Shown here: positions 6,597 to 16,371 of the stretch, one piece after another
How the letters are laid out: each line of letters opens with the position of its first letter
How positions within the stretch are numbered: the first letter of the stretch is position 1
Notes under the pieces: model-generated
What the model saw: only the letters and a program-made list of their open reading frames with translations
What the model was told of the DNA's origin: nothing
Databases searched by the model: none
NCBI RefSeq assembly: GCF_005843925.1
Contig: NZ_VCBC01000005.1
Location: 62,001-126,000, forward strand
Direction of reading: 5' to 3'
DNA length: 64,000 bases
Origin: Thalassotalea litorea
GTDB taxonomy: Bacteria > Pseudomonadota > Gammaproteobacteria > Enterobacterales > Alteromonadaceae
Made by a program: the position numbers and the translations under genes

Positions 6597-8771
6597 ATGA
6601 GCAACCTTACGAGAAGAAGCTTTTTAAAGTCTGCAACGGCTGGTACGTCCGGTTTAATGTTAGGTATCACCATTCCTGCTAGTGCGCTCGCAAAAGACAA
6701 GCCATTTAAGCAAGACGAGTTTAATCCCAATGCGTTTATCCATTTAACCGAAGATGGCAAAACGACCATTTATTGTGGTCGTTGCGAGATGGGGCAAGGG
6801 ATCAGTACTGCCCTACCCGCGGCCGTTGCCGACGAGATGGAAGCGGATTGGGAGCAAGTGACAGTATTACAGGCTGAAGGTAACGAAGATAAATATGGCC
6901 CGCAAGCGACGGGTGGAAGTGCCAGTATTCGCTTAATGTATATCCCGATGCGCGAAGCGGGTGCGAAAGCGAAATTTATGCTTGAAGCGGCTGCCGCGAA
7001 GACTTGGGATACCGATATTAAAAACTGCTACGCCAAAAAGCATTTTGTCTTCCTTAAAAACAGCGATAAAAAGTTAAGTTTCGGAGAGCTGGCTTCCCTT
7101 GCTGCGACCATGCCTGCGCCGGAGAATCCCAAGCTCAAAGAAAAATCAGACTACGCCTATATTGGTAAAGACCTTAAACGTCACGACCAGGACGATGTTG
7201 TCGTTGGTAAACGGACCTATGGTGTGGACACTAAATTACCTGGATTGAAATATGCGGCCATTGTCCATTGCCCGGTTCTTGACGGCAAACTAAAATCCGT
7301 GGATAAATCTGCGGCGCTTGCCATTAAAGGTGTCTCAGATGTTGTCGAGATCGAAAGGCTTGATGTACCTTATGGATCTTTAGGTGGTGTTGCCGTAGTT
7401 GCCGACAATAGTTGGACTGCGCAACAAGGGGTAAAAGCCCTGAAAGTGGAATGGGACGCTGGTAAAAATGGTATCTATGATACCAAAACATACAAGCAAC
7501 AACTGATTGCGAATGTTGAAAAACCAGCACAAGTGATGGACGCTCGAGGTGATGCAACAACCGGCCTTAAAAACGCGAAAAACACCCATAGTGCGACTTA
7601 TACCGGTGGTCATTTAAGTCACTCCCCTATGGAGCCAAACGCCAGTGTTGTATGGGTTCAGGATGACAGCTGTGAGGTTTGGGCTTCGACGCAAAGTCCT
7701 GCAGATATCCAAAAGGTTTTAGGCCAGTTTCTAAAAAGAAAACCCAAAGACATCAAAGTTAATGTAATGATGGCTGGAGGTGCATTTGGGCGTAAGTTTA
7801 AATGCGATTATGTCCATGAAGCTGCAGCAATATCACAACAGGTCAAAGCACCAGTACAATTGATTTGGTCACGTGAAGAAGATATGCGCACCGGGTACTA
7901 CCATTCTACCAGCGCTCAGCATTTACAGGCAGGTTTTGATGATGAAGGCAACGTCGACAGTTGGCTACAGCGCGTTGCGTTTCCTTCGATCAATTCGTTG
8001 TTCGATAAATCGGTTAAGCGGGCTCCGAAAGGGGCGACAAAAGATGTCTTTAACCACCCTTTTGGCATTGAAAACATGCAGGTCGAAAGTGGTGAAGCAT
8101 TGGCTCATACTCGTATTGGCTGGTATCGAGCGGTTTATGCCATCTTCTATGGTTTTGCATTTTCGAGTTTTGCCGATGAATTGGCGCATAAAGCCGGGAT
8201 GGATCCATTCGAGTTTTTAAATAAACTCTATGACAATAACACCAACCCAAAACAAGCAGAACAAATTGAGCGGTCAAAAGCTGTACTGGCACTAGCCGCG
8301 GATAAAAGTGGCTATCATCAGCGAGATAAGTTACCAAAGGGGCAAGCGATTGGACTGGCAGTGCATTACAGTTTTAACAGCTATGTCGCGATGGCCGTTC
8401 ATGTTGACGTCGATGGCGATAACATCAAAGTGCTTAATGTCGATTGTGCGGTCGATTGTGGTCAGATCCTCAACACCGATGGCGCGACTGCGCAAATGGA
8501 AGGTGCGGTTGTGATGGGCATGTCTTTATCACTCTATACCGAAATTGTATTTAGAGACGGACAGGTCGTGAACTCAAACTTCCATAATTACCCCGTGTTA
8601 AGAATCAATGAAATGCCGAATGTCCGGGTTCATTTGATTGACTCGGATAAAGAGCCTACAGGGTTAGGTGAACCCGGAGTGTCTCCATTCCCACCGGCAC
8701 TAACCAATGCGATTTTTGCCGCCACAGGAAAGCGTTATCGGGATCTACCGATTAAACCTATATCGGTATAA
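6597..8771 (+). CDS. Molybdopterin-binding large subunit (IorB-like), Tat-exported
   Basis: 724 residues from the ATG at 6597, chosen because GGAGG precedes it and translation then begins with a twin-arginine signal (TRRSFLKS, R6-R7, hydrophobic run to about residue 30, ASALA cleavage). The body is an aldehyde oxidase/xanthine dehydrogenase molybdopterin domain: GRCEMGQGISTALPAAVADE, SHSPMEPNASVV, GGAFGRKF, VDCAVDCGQILN and GLGEPGVSPFPPALTNAIFAATGKR near the C-terminus with the conserved GEPG glutamate. Family knowledge: oxidation of aldehydes or N-heterocycles in the periplasm. Substrate is unknown. No cofactor-maturation (XdhC-type) gene is adjacent. Followed by a terminator. Confidence 0.88.
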   Translation: MSNLTRRSFLKSATAGTSGLMLGITIPASALAKDKPFKQDEFNPNAFIHLTEDGKTTIYCGRCEMGQGISTALPAAVADEMEADWEQVTVLQAEGNEDKYGPQATGGSASIRLMYIPMREAGAKAKFMLEAAAAKTWDTDIKNCYAKKHFVFLKNSDKKLSFGELASLAATMPAPENPKLKEKSDYAYIGKDLKRHDQDDVVVGKRTYGVDTKLPGLKYAAIVHCPVLDGKLKSVDKSAALAIKGVSDVVEIERLDVPYGSLGGVAVVADNSWTAQQGVKALKVEWDAGKNGIYDTKTYKQQLIANVEKPAQVMDARGDATTGLKNAKNTHSATYTGGHLSHSPMEPNASVVWVQDDSCEVWASTQSPADIQKVLGQFLKRKPKDIKVNVMMAGGAFGRKFKCDYVHEAAAISQQVKAPVQLIWSREEDMRTGYYHSTSAQHLQAGFDDEGNVDSWLQRVAFPSINSLFDKSVKRAPKGATKDVFNHPFGIENMQVESGEALAHTRIGWYRAVYAIFYGFAFSSFADELAHKAGMDPFEFLNKLYDNNTNPKQAEQIERSKAVLALAADKSGYHQRDKLPKGQAIGLAVHYSFNSYVAMAVHVDVDGDNIKVLNVDCAVDCGQILNTDGATAQMEGAVVMGMSLSLYTEIVFRDGQVVNSNFHNYPVLRINEMPNVRVHLIDSDKEPTGLGEPGVSPFPPALTNAIFAATGKRYRDLPIKPISV

Positions 8772-8790
8772 GTAGACCCCTTTTAACAAC

Positions 8791-8816
8791 AAGGCGCCAA
8801 ATAGGCGCCTTTTTTA
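8791..8816 (+). terminator. Rho-independent terminator after the iorAB-like operon
   Basis: AAGGCGCC-AAATA-GGCGCCTTTTTT. It has a perfect GC-rich stem with T run on the plus strand, and it may also serve the convergent M48 gene. Confidence 0.85.
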
Positions 8817-8889
8817 CGTTTATCGAAACTATTTAACGCTAAAAGCGTTGTTAGTGTAAAACCCGCCTATTTTCGATGCGCATTGCGTA

Positions 8890-10815
8890 TTAGCTAATTG
8901 GCCCAATGCTTAAGCCCCCAGGCAGCGGAACCCTTAAAACATCCGCTATTGCACGGACCAACTCATATTCCTTAATACTACAGATGCCATCAATACTGAT
9001 AATAAATAAACATCCTCTTAGAACCTTTTCTTTGTCACCAAAACCAAGACGATTCAGCGTGTCTAAATACTCGCTGGCACGTTGATAATCCGTTGCATCA
9101 CTCTGTAATTTTTCCAGTTGCGTTAAATCCGTAAACTGTTGCAATTTATTGTGATTCGCATCAGACAACTGATGTTCAGTTGCGGCCAATACCAAAGATA
9201 AGATTCCGTTGACTGCTACCGAAGCTTTGCTAATTGATAAATATTTTTTCACCCCAGCATCTGTCGCCCTATTATCGATATGGTTAAAGACGACCTGTTG
9301 CAATATCCATTCAAACCGATCCAATTGCTGATCGGCATAACTTAAGCTGTCAACGAGGTCTTTAAACTGTTTGATTTGGGTGGCGCTTAGCTGTTTTAAT
9401 GCCGGGTTTAACAAATCTACCAGCGGTAAACGATAGCCAATAGGCAAGACATCAACTTCATTGCGTAACGCAAATACCGAATCTATCAGCTGTGTGTCCT
9501 GTAAACTTCGGATGATTGCTAGCTGCTTGGTTAACACATCGGACGTTTTCGACAACAACAAACAGCAGACTATCGCCCTCGCCCCTACGACGTTATGACT
9601 GGCAGCGTAAAGGGTGTCATCAATATTATTGATTAGCGTGTGGGCATAATCCAATTGCTGCTGATCAATATTACCGGCCTGGGACAACACGGACAAAATG
9701 GCAACTTGTTCGACACCGAAGCCAGCATACGATTTTTCCGCCTGACTCCCTTTCGAAGTGTCGTTCGCACTTTTTGTTTTACTAACTTTGCGCATAGGCT
9801 TGTGGTCGGCATTCGCTTGGTTTAGCAGAAAATGCGGGGATATTTTGCTGATTCGATCGTCTAACGGAGGGTGAGTAGCAAAGAGCCTGGAGGCGAATGA
9901 TTTAACGCCCGTTGAAAAAAAACCGTGGGTATATTCTATCGCGTCCGGTTGCTCAATATATGAACCATAAGACGATTGTCTTATTTTATAAAGTGCTTGG
10001 GTGATACCTTGATTGTTGCGAGTAAATTGTACCGCAGACGCATCGGCAAGGTATTCCCGCTGGCGACTGATTGAAGCCTTTATGATATTGCCAAAAAAAT
10101 GACCTCCGTAACCAATCAATATCAGGCCAAAACCCAATCCAAAAATTGCGGCACCATTTTTACTATTACCCCGCCCGGCATGTAACAGGTAATAACCGAT
10201 AAAACCGATGACTAAAATACCATGGAGTAGCGCTAATACCTGTAAGTTTAGGCGCATATCACCATTTAATATATGGCTAAACTCATGGGCTATCACTCCT
10301 TGCAGCTCATCTCGGTCGAGTTTTTCTATCGCTCCTTGCGTGATGCCGATTACCGCATCGGCACTGGTAAATCCCGCAGCAAAGGCATTGATCCCAGGTT
10401 CATCTTTCATCAGGTAAATGCGCGGAACGGGCGTTCCTGCGGCGATTGCCATCTCTTCAACGACATTTAGCAGACGTTTTTCGAGACGATTTGCCAAGGC
10501 CGGATTAATGGCAACACCACCCATAGCTTCAGCAATAACTTTGCCACCCTGGCGCAATGAAATTTGTTTATATGCACTACCACTAAAGATAACAAACCCG
10601 ACAACCGTGGTGACAAAGCCAAACATGCGCCAGTCAAATTGGCTGAGCAGATATTGAAGATTAACTTCGCTATCCGCTTCCAAATTCAGATAGCCCAGCG
10701 CTGCCATCGCAATAATATTGGTAAATACCACTAAAGTGATCACCGCAGCAGCAAATAACAGTACGAGTATGCCAGTTGAACGTTTCGCTTGTTCCTGAGC
10801 TTTAAAAAAATCCAT
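8890..10815 (-). CDS. M48 family zinc metalloprotease with C-terminal extension
   Basis: 641-residue HtpX/Ste24-like membrane protease. N-terminal transmembrane segments lie at about 14-42 and 64-80. The zinc site is HEFSH at 177-181 with the third-ligand motif REYLAD (E254). Two more hydrophobic segments at about 195-212 and 225-242 follow the active site, as in HtpX. The region after residue ~350 is a long cytosolic-type extension rich in helices; its end (CLFIISIDGICSIKEYELVRAIADVL) looks TerB/tellurite-resistance-like. It lies 15 bases downstream of lemA, an association seen in many bacteria (LemA plus M48/peptidase, suspected envelope quality control). Exact substrates are unknown. Confidence 0.87.
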   Translation of the reverse strand: MDFFKAQEQAKRSTGILVLLFAAAVITLVVFTNIIAMAALGYLNLEADSEVNLQYLLSQFDWRMFGFVTTVVGFVIFSGSAYKQISLRQGGKVIAEAMGGVAINPALANRLEKRLLNVVEEMAIAAGTPVPRIYLMKDEPGINAFAAGFTSADAVIGITQGAIEKLDRDELQGVIAHEFSHILNGDMRLNLQVLALLHGILVIGFIGYYLLHAGRGNSKNGAAIFGLGFGLILIGYGGHFFGNIIKASISRQREYLADASAVQFTRNNQGITQALYKIRQSSYGSYIEQPDAIEYTHGFFSTGVKSFASRLFATHPPLDDRISKISPHFLLNQANADHKPMRKVSKTKSANDTSKGSQAEKSYAGFGVEQVAILSVLSQAGNIDQQQLDYAHTLINNIDDTLYAASHNVVGARAIVCCLLLSKTSDVLTKQLAIIRSLQDTQLIDSVFALRNEVDVLPIGYRLPLVDLLNPALKQLSATQIKQFKDLVDSLSYADQQLDRFEWILQQVVFNHIDNRATDAGVKKYLSISKASVAVNGILSLVLAATEHQLSDANHNKLQQFTDLTQLEKLQSDATDYQRASEYLDTLNRLGFGDKEKVLRGCLFIISIDGICSIKEYELVRAIADVLRVPLPGGLSIGPIS

Positions 10816-10830
10816 AACTGCGTTTACCGG

Positions 10831-11427
10831 TTAAAAATCAACCTTGGGCGCAGCCTGGATCTCTGCGCTGTCGTCAAACTCTAACAAGGAAGCATCCTGA
10901 GCATGGCCAAACGGGCCGGCAAAGAAGTTTTGCGGGAATTGTTGCTTATAGGTGTTATAACTCATGACTTGATCATTAAATGCCTGACGGGCAAAGCCAA
11001 TACGGTTTTCCGTACTCACCAGTTCTTCATTGACTTGTAACATGTTTTCATTGGCTTTGAGATCAGGATAGTCTTCCATAACTACATTCAATTTGCCTAG
11101 CGCTGACGACAACATCCCCTCTGCTCCCGCTAAGGATTGCATCGCAGAGGCGTCACCTGGTGCTTGCATCGCCGCCTCCAAGCCCTTGGCTGCGACATTT
11201 CTCGCTGAAATCACCGCTTCAAGGGTTTCTCTCTCATGTTTCATATAACCTTTGGCGGTTTCCACTAAATTAGGGATCAAATCGTACCGGCGCTTTAATT
11301 GCACTTCAATTTGCGCAAATGCGTTTTGATAACGGTTCTTTAGCGCAACCAATTGGTTGAAAATAGAAATGACAAAAAATACAAGGGCAGCAAGTACTAC
11401 CCAAAAAATGATGGTGGAAAATTCCAT
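10831..11427 (-). CDS. lemA: LemA family membrane protein
   Basis: 198 residues with one N-terminal membrane anchor (residues ~5-25) followed by the family's long helical domain: NRYQNAFAQIEVQLKRRYDLIPNLVETAKGYMKHERETLEAV, ENMLQVNEELVSTENRIGFARQAFNDQVMSYNTY and FPQNFFAGPFG. These match LemA proteins closely. The biochemical role of LemA is not settled; the protein forms an extracytoplasmic four-helix bundle. It is first in the lemA-M48 pair transcribed leftwards. Confidence 0.92.
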   Translation of the reverse strand: MEFSTIIFWVVLAALVFFVISIFNQLVALKNRYQNAFAQIEVQLKRRYDLIPNLVETAKGYMKHERETLEAVISARNVAAKGLEAAMQAPGDASAMQSLAGAEGMLSSALGKLNVVMEDYPDLKANENMLQVNEELVSTENRIGFARQAFNDQVMSYNTYKQQFPQNFFAGPFGHAQDASLLEFDDSAEIQAAPKVDF

Positions 11428-11562
11428 TAGAGTTCCTTCAATGTCTTGATTCTGGCTTGCATAAAGTATCGCTTACCTTATCAAGTTACTCTAACCCATT
11501 GAAAATTAATCAGCAATGTTTGAAATCTGAAAGGATCATGGGGGGTATTGAATCCCCCATTG

Positions 11563-12228
11563 TTACGGTGATTCTGCCAATGCCTTTTTGATTTGAGCAA
11601 ACTCATCCGCCTGATGGCTTTCCGGAAACGCATCGATAAAATACTCTATTTGCTGTTTCGCTTTTTGGGAGTCTTGTTGAAACAGATACAAAAACACAAA
11701 ACCACTTTCCACTTCATGGTTTAGCGCGGGAAGATAATGCGCACGCAATGTATCCAGACTCTTTTCCGCATCTCGCAGATAATAACGACCTGCGGTCAAA
11801 TAGAAATACGTCGCAGAAAAATTACAAGCAACAGAAGAAGGATACATCTCAAGGCAATCCGTTAGATATTGCAAAGCATTTTCACCACTACCGGATACCT
11901 GCATGTTATGGCCCATGCGATAGAGCTCGGTTAACATATAAAATGTTTTTTCTTCTTGCTGTTGTTGGTGAAATCGTTGCGCTTCATCGACCAGTTCAAT
12001 CCAGTTAACAAACACCTGTTCACGATGTTTCTCATTGCTAAACCTGGGTGGGTACATGCCTATGACGGGGTTTAACCGATTCACTTCTTCGTCCAACTCT
12101 TCGAACGTCAAAGGCTGAACATTTTTTACAGAGGAATAGTTAATACCGTCTGCAACAGACGGATTTTCGGTTACGACAGAGCAGGATGTGATAAAAAATA
12201 TCAGGCTCAACAAAACAACAATCTTCAT
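11563..12228 (-). CDS. Predicted lipoprotein, TPR-like
   Basis: 221 residues with a lipoprotein signal: MKIVVLLSLIFFITSC, lipid-attachment cysteine C16. The residue after the cysteine is S, which would favour outer membrane sorting. The rest is helical and resembles tetratricopeptide repeats (repeated A/Y/L spacing around 60-200, for example ALQYLTDCLEMYPSSVACNFSATYFYLTAGRYYL). I do not recognise the family. It sits upstream of lemA in the same direction but 135 bases away, so co-transcription is possible and not shown. Confidence 0.7.
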   Translation of the reverse strand: MKIVVLLSLIFFITSCSVVTENPSVADGINYSSVKNVQPLTFEELDEEVNRLNPVIGMYPPRFSNEKHREQVFVNWIELVDEAQRFHQQQQEEKTFYMLTELYRMGHNMQVSGSGENALQYLTDCLEMYPSSVACNFSATYFYLTAGRYYLRDAEKSLDTLRAHYLPALNHEVESGFVFLYLFQQDSQKAKQQIEYFIDAFPESHQADEFAQIKKALAESP

Positions 12229-12862
12229 TCGACGCTCCTATCGACGATACGTATTTATATCGTCAACGAAAATTCAACAAGAGTTTGTAATTTCCTGAAA
12301 TTATTGAGCTAAAAGCCGTTAACAACGACCTTTGATATTTGAAACGAAAAACTAAAAAACACTGCGTTACTGTTTCGCTAACATTGAAATTTATCTTATG
12401 AATTCAAGAATTATCAACCCTATTGATAATTAGAGAACGACCATCACGAAATGAAAATTCAAAGCATCAAAGATAAATAACTGAACACGACCGTTATCTT
12501 TATAAAGTTCCATCAAAATACTAAGCAAAGTGCTTAATTACACTATAGACAAGGATTTATAGGGTTGAAAATTTTTAATGTGTTTTATCGGCATTTTTAT
12601 GTGCGAATTGAAAAAATCGGTAACCAAAAAATGCTGCAGCCCTAACGATTACAAGCGTAGTAAACGCGCCGATGCTTTCATTGAGTATGGGTAATGACAA
12701 AGTAGATAGTGCACTCGGTAGTTAAGTGAATTGTGATGTAAATATTTATTATGATCGTAAGGGAGATATTTAAAAACATAATCAGCAACATAGTTGCTAA
12801 GAGAACCAACAATGATGGCAGTCTTCATTGCCAACGATTCAGCATTTCGCTCGAGTTGTAAA
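12229..12862. other. AT-rich intergenic region without a convincing gene
   Basis: More than 600 bases between the lipoprotein start and the eda terminator. It contains a perfect inverted repeat AATTATCAA-CCCTA-TTGATAATT (12409-12431) that could be an operator or a stem-loop. A 61-codon frame (12649-12834, minus) and a hydrophobic 40-odd codon stretch in another minus frame just left of it show no family resemblance and may be remnants of a decayed gene. Confidence 0.5.
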
Positions 12863-12885
12863 AAAGGGAGCTTTCCGCTCCCTTT
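12863..12885 (-). terminator. Rho-independent terminator of the Entner-Doudoroff operon
   Basis: On the minus strand AAAGGGAGC-GGAAA-GCTCCCTTTTTT follows the eda stop by about 25 bases. It has an eight-to-nine-bp stem and a T run. Confidence 0.85.
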
Positions 12886-12911
12886 ATTCGATTGACTACT
12901 CAGCTTAATGC

Positions 12912-13562
12912 TTAGGCATTAACCGCCGCAACCGCCTGCTTGGTGATCTCAGTGATTCGATCCCAATCTTTACTGACGACAGCATCTTCAGGAACTAACC
13001 AGGAACCACCGATACAACTGACGTTTTTCAATGCGTGGTAGCTCCCCATATTATCCTGATTGATACCACCCGTTGGACAAAAGCGAATATCTGGGAATGG
13101 ACCAGCGATAGACTTAATCGCCTTCGCACCGCCAATGGCTTCCGCAGGGAAAAACTTAAAGTGATCTAACCCGGCATCGATACCGACCATCAATTCTGAA
13201 ATCGACGCAATTCCCGGGATCAATGGAATGCTTGACTCTCCAGATGCTTGCAATAGTTCTCGAGTCATACCCGGGCTAATCGCAAATTTCGCACCGGCAT
13301 CTTCTGCCTGACGTAACGTTTCTGGATTCGTTACAGTACCGGCACCAACCATGGCTTCTGGCAATTCGTCAGCAATTTTTTTGATCACTTGTAACGCATT
13401 TTGGGTTCGCAAAGTCACTTCTAACACTTTGATACCACCAGCCATCAATGCTTTAGCAATTGGTACCGCATCATCGACATTTTCAATAACCAGCACTGGC
13501 ACAATGGGGCCCATGGCAAAAATTTGTTGTGGCTTTAATTGCCAATTGGTTGTTACAGACAT
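12912..13562 (-). CDS. eda: KDPG aldolase (2-keto-3-deoxy-6-phosphogluconate aldolase)
   Basis: 216 residues. Splits KDPG into pyruvate and glyceraldehyde 3-phosphate, the last Entner-Doudoroff step, and can also act on 4-hydroxy-2-oxoglutarate. Family motifs are VLEVTLRT (E49, R52), GAGTVTNPE (73-81), SPGMT and the Schiff-base lysine K136 in DHFKFFPAE, then CPTGGINQDN. Length matches E. coli Eda (213). Last gene of zwf-pgl-edd-glk-eda; it overlaps glk by ten bases and is followed by a strong terminator. Confidence 0.97.
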   Translation of the reverse strand: MSVTTNWQLKPQQIFAMGPIVPVLVIENVDDAVPIAKALMAGGIKVLEVTLRTQNALQVIKKIADELPEAMVGAGTVTNPETLRQAEDAGAKFAISPGMTRELLQASGESSIPLIPGIASISELMVGIDAGLDHFKFFPAEAIGGAKAIKSIAGPFPDIRFCPTGGINQDNMGSYHALKNVSCIGGSWLVPEDAVVSKDWDRITEITKQAVAAVNA

Positions 13563-14542
13563 ACGACCTCATTATTGATTTGTTGTGTTAGAAAGGCGCT
13601 GGCACCTAATATGCCAGGTTGTGGTTCAGTAATTACATACGTTGGTATCGCTTGATTAAATCCTTCAAAACGCCCTTTCGCTTCAAATCGTTTACGAAAA
13701 TCACTCTTTGCTAAGAACTCTAAAAAGCGTGGTGCAATACCACCGGCGATATAGACACCGCCAAAAGCACCGGTTGTTAAAGCCAGGTTACCGGCAAAAC
13801 TTCCCAAGGTTTTGCAAAACTGCTGCATTGCCTGATGGCAAATATCACATTGTTGAGCAACGCCTTTGGCAGAAATATCTTTGGCTTGATAAGGCTTTGC
13901 CGGGATCTGATTTAGATCACACAGTGCCTGGTATATTTGTTCTATCCCTAGACCGGATAGCAATTGTTCCGCCGAAACCCGTGGATATTTGTTGTTAAGA
14001 AACTTTAGAATGGCAACTTCAGTATCATCGGTTGGCGCGAAATCTACATGACCGCCCTCACCACCGACACTGATCCATTGCCCTTGATATTCGAACAAGT
14101 TTGCAACACCAAGCCCGGTGCCGGGCCCGCAAATCGCGATTGGTTTATGAGCAACAGCCTGACCGCCGCCGATTTTAACTTTCTGGCTATCGTCCAGGCT
14201 GTTAATCGACATCGCAATCGCGGTGTAATCGTTAATCATGTACAAACTGCGTAGATTCAAATTGGCCTTAAGCTCAGACTGCTTAAATTCCCAAGGAAGA
14301 TTGGTCATGCTGATCAAATCTTTATCTACGGGACAAGCAATAGCCAGACAAGCATTGACCTGGCTTGAATCAATTTGATGTTGAACAAAATAATCTTCTA
14401 AAACGGTTTGTAGACCAGAAAATTCTGCGCATTGATACAAATGCAGGTTTTTCACCGAACCCGTGCCATCAAGCATACCAATACGTAAATTAGTACCACC
14501 GATGTCGGCTACGATGTTTACCATGGAAGAATTTGACGCCAT
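13553..14542 (-). CDS. glk: Glucokinase
   Basis: 329-residue bacterial glucokinase that phosphorylates glucose with ATP to feed the pathway encoded around it. Seen: phosphate-binding VADIGGTNLRIG (11-22), ACPVDKD, MINDYTAIA, GPGTGLGVA, GGEGGHVDFAP and GGVYIAGGIAPR, in the order of E. coli Glk. A second ATG at codon 7 is an alternative start. The gene lies three bases after the edd stop and overlaps eda. Cytosolic. A glucokinase inside the ED operon suggests uptake of free sugar rather than PTS-phosphorylated glucose; this is inference. Confidence 0.95.
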   Translation of the reverse strand: MASNSSMVNIVADIGGTNLRIGMLDGTGSVKNLHLYQCAEFSGLQTVLEDYFVQHQIDSSQVNACLAIACPVDKDLISMTNLPWEFKQSELKANLNLRSLYMINDYTAIAMSINSLDDSQKVKIGGGQAVAHKPIAICGPGTGLGVANLFEYQGQWISVGGEGGHVDFAPTDDTEVAILKFLNNKYPRVSAEQLLSGLGIEQIYQALCDLNQIPAKPYQAKDISAKGVAQQCDICHQAMQQFCKTLGSFAGNLALTTGAFGGVYIAGGIAPRFLEFLAKSDFRKRFEAKGRFEGFNQAIPTYVITEPQPGILGASAFLTQQINNEVVCL

Positions 14543-14545
14543 AGC

Positions 14546-16369
14546 TTAGTGGTCCTCTTTAAACAATGAACAAGCACCTAATTCTGCGCCACTTAAATTG
14601 CCACGCATAAAGCCAAATAACTCTCGGCCCATGCCCTGATGCTGCATTTGCCCGGCAAACTGTGCCGTTTCACGTTTGGCCAATTCTTCATCGCTTACCA
14701 ATACGTTGATACGGCCACTATAGCCATCGACCTGGATCATGTCGCCATTTTGAACTTTGGCGATCAATCCGCCATCCAGAGCTTCCGGAACCAAGTGAAT
14801 TGCCGCTGGAACTTTACCTGAGGCACCCGACATACGGCCGTCAGTAACTAATGCCACTTTAAAACCTTTGTCTTGTAAAACGCCAAGTGGTGGCGTTAAC
14901 TTATGCAATTCTGGCATACCACGGCTTTTGGGTCCCTGAAAACGAACGACCGCGATAAAATCTTTTTCTAACTCACCATTTTGAAATGCTTTTTCTAGAT
15001 CGTTTTGATCTTCGAAAACAACCGCAGGTGCTTTGATCACTTCTGCGCCTGGTCTTAACGCCGAGGTTTTCAATACCGCGCGGCCTAAGTTGCCATCAAG
15101 TACCTTTAAACCACCATCACTTTTAAACGGCTTGTCGACATTGGCGATAACTTCAAGGTCGCCAGATTCCGTTGGCCCATCAATCCATTTTAACTCACCA
15201 TCTTCGAGAACCGGTTGCTGGGTATATTTTTGCAGACCTTCACCACAAATCGTGTGTACGTCTTCATGCAACAAACCTTGCTCGATTAAGCGACGGAATA
15301 GCAATGCCATACCACCCGCATCTTGGAACTGATTAATATCCGCAAAACCATTAGGATAGATACGTGTCATTAGTGGCGTTGCATCACTTAAATCCGAGAA
15401 ATCATCCCAGTTGATAATCACGCCACCAGCACGGGCCGCTGCGATCAGATGCATGGTTAAGTTTGTGGAACCGCCAGTTGCCAATAACGCGACAATGGCA
15501 TTCACCCAGCTTTTCTCATCGATCATTTTACCAATTGGCTGGAAATTACCGGATTGCTGGGTCAAACGGGTTACCTGACGAGCGGCGGCTTTCGTTAGCT
15601 CTTCACGAAGTTGAGTATTCGGAGCGATAAAAGACGCACCCGGAAGGTGTAGGCCCATCACTTCAACAACTAGCTGATTTGAGTTTGCAGTACCAAAGAA
15701 GGTACAAGTTCCAGGAGAATGATAAGAGCTAGATTCCGCATCCAACAACTCATCTTTACCCACTTCACCTTTGGCAAATTGTTGACGAACACGTGCTTTT
15801 TCTTTGTTTGGAATGCCCGATGGCATTGGACCTGCAGGTACAAACACCGTTGGCAAATGACCAAATGTCATCGCGGAAATCAATAAGCCAGGCACGATTT
15901 TATCGCAAATACCGAGCATTAACGTACCGTCAAACATATTGTGAGATAGTGCCACAGCAGATGACATCGCGATCACATCGCGGCTCATCAAGCTTAAATC
16001 CATACCCGGTTGGCCTTGAGTCACGCCATCACACATGGCCGGTACGCCACCGGCGAACTGTGCTACCCCACCAGTTTCGCTGATCGTTTTTTTAATAATC
16101 GCAGGATAGGTTTCATAGGGCTGATGTGCACTTAACATATCGTTATACGCCGAGACGATGGCGATATCGCTATGATTTAGTTGCTTTAGAACATCTTTTT
16201 CTTCTTTGCCACAGGCGGCAAAGCCATGGGCCAGATTACCGCAGGACAACGCCCCACGGTGGACAGTTTGCGATGATTCACGGTCAACTTTTTCAAGGTA
16301 CGCCTTACGGGCATCACGACTGCGTTCAATAATACGATCGGTAACTGCTGCTATTTTAGGGTTTATCAT
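14546..16369 (-). CDS. edd: Phosphogluconate dehydratase
   Basis: 607 residues from ATG at 16369; an in-frame TTG five codons earlier would overlap pgl and is less likely. IlvD/Edd-family dehydratase converting 6-phosphogluconate to KDPG. Cluster-ligand-type cysteines appear at C113 (AMCDGVTQG), C155 (GICDKIVPG) and C222 ([13 protein letters not shown]). The C-terminal domain carries the [16 protein letters not shown] signature. Length is close to E. coli Edd (603). The start is two bases after the pgl stop and shares its GGAG as ribosome site, so the two are probably translationally coupled. Confidence 0.96.
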   Translation of the reverse strand: MINPKIAAVTDRIIERSRDARKAYLEKVDRESSQTVHRGALSCGNLAHGFAACGKEEKDVLKQLNHSDIAIVSAYNDMLSAHQPYETYPAIIKKTISETGGVAQFAGGVPAMCDGVTQGQPGMDLSLMSRDVIAMSSAVALSHNMFDGTLMLGICDKIVPGLLISAMTFGHLPTVFVPAGPMPSGIPNKEKARVRQQFAKGEVGKDELLDAESSSYHSPGTCTFFGTANSNQLVVEVMGLHLPGASFIAPNTQLREELTKAAARQVTRLTQQSGNFQPIGKMIDEKSWVNAIVALLATGGSTNLTMHLIAAARAGGVIINWDDFSDLSDATPLMTRIYPNGFADINQFQDAGGMALLFRRLIEQGLLHEDVHTICGEGLQKYTQQPVLEDGELKWIDGPTESGDLEVIANVDKPFKSDGGLKVLDGNLGRAVLKTSALRPGAEVIKAPAVVFEDQNDLEKAFQNGELEKDFIAVVRFQGPKSRGMPELHKLTPPLGVLQDKGFKVALVTDGRMSGASGKVPAAIHLVPEALDGGLIAKVQNGDMIQVDGYSGRINVLVSDEELAKRETAQFAGQMQHQGMGRELFGFMRGNLSGAELGACSLFKEDH

Positions 16370-16371
16370 AA

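Noticed and set aside
12649..12834. 61-codon minus-strand frame
   Set aside because: No ribosome site, odd composition (many Tyr/His) and no recognisable family, in an AT-rich intergenic region. It may be part of a decayed gene.
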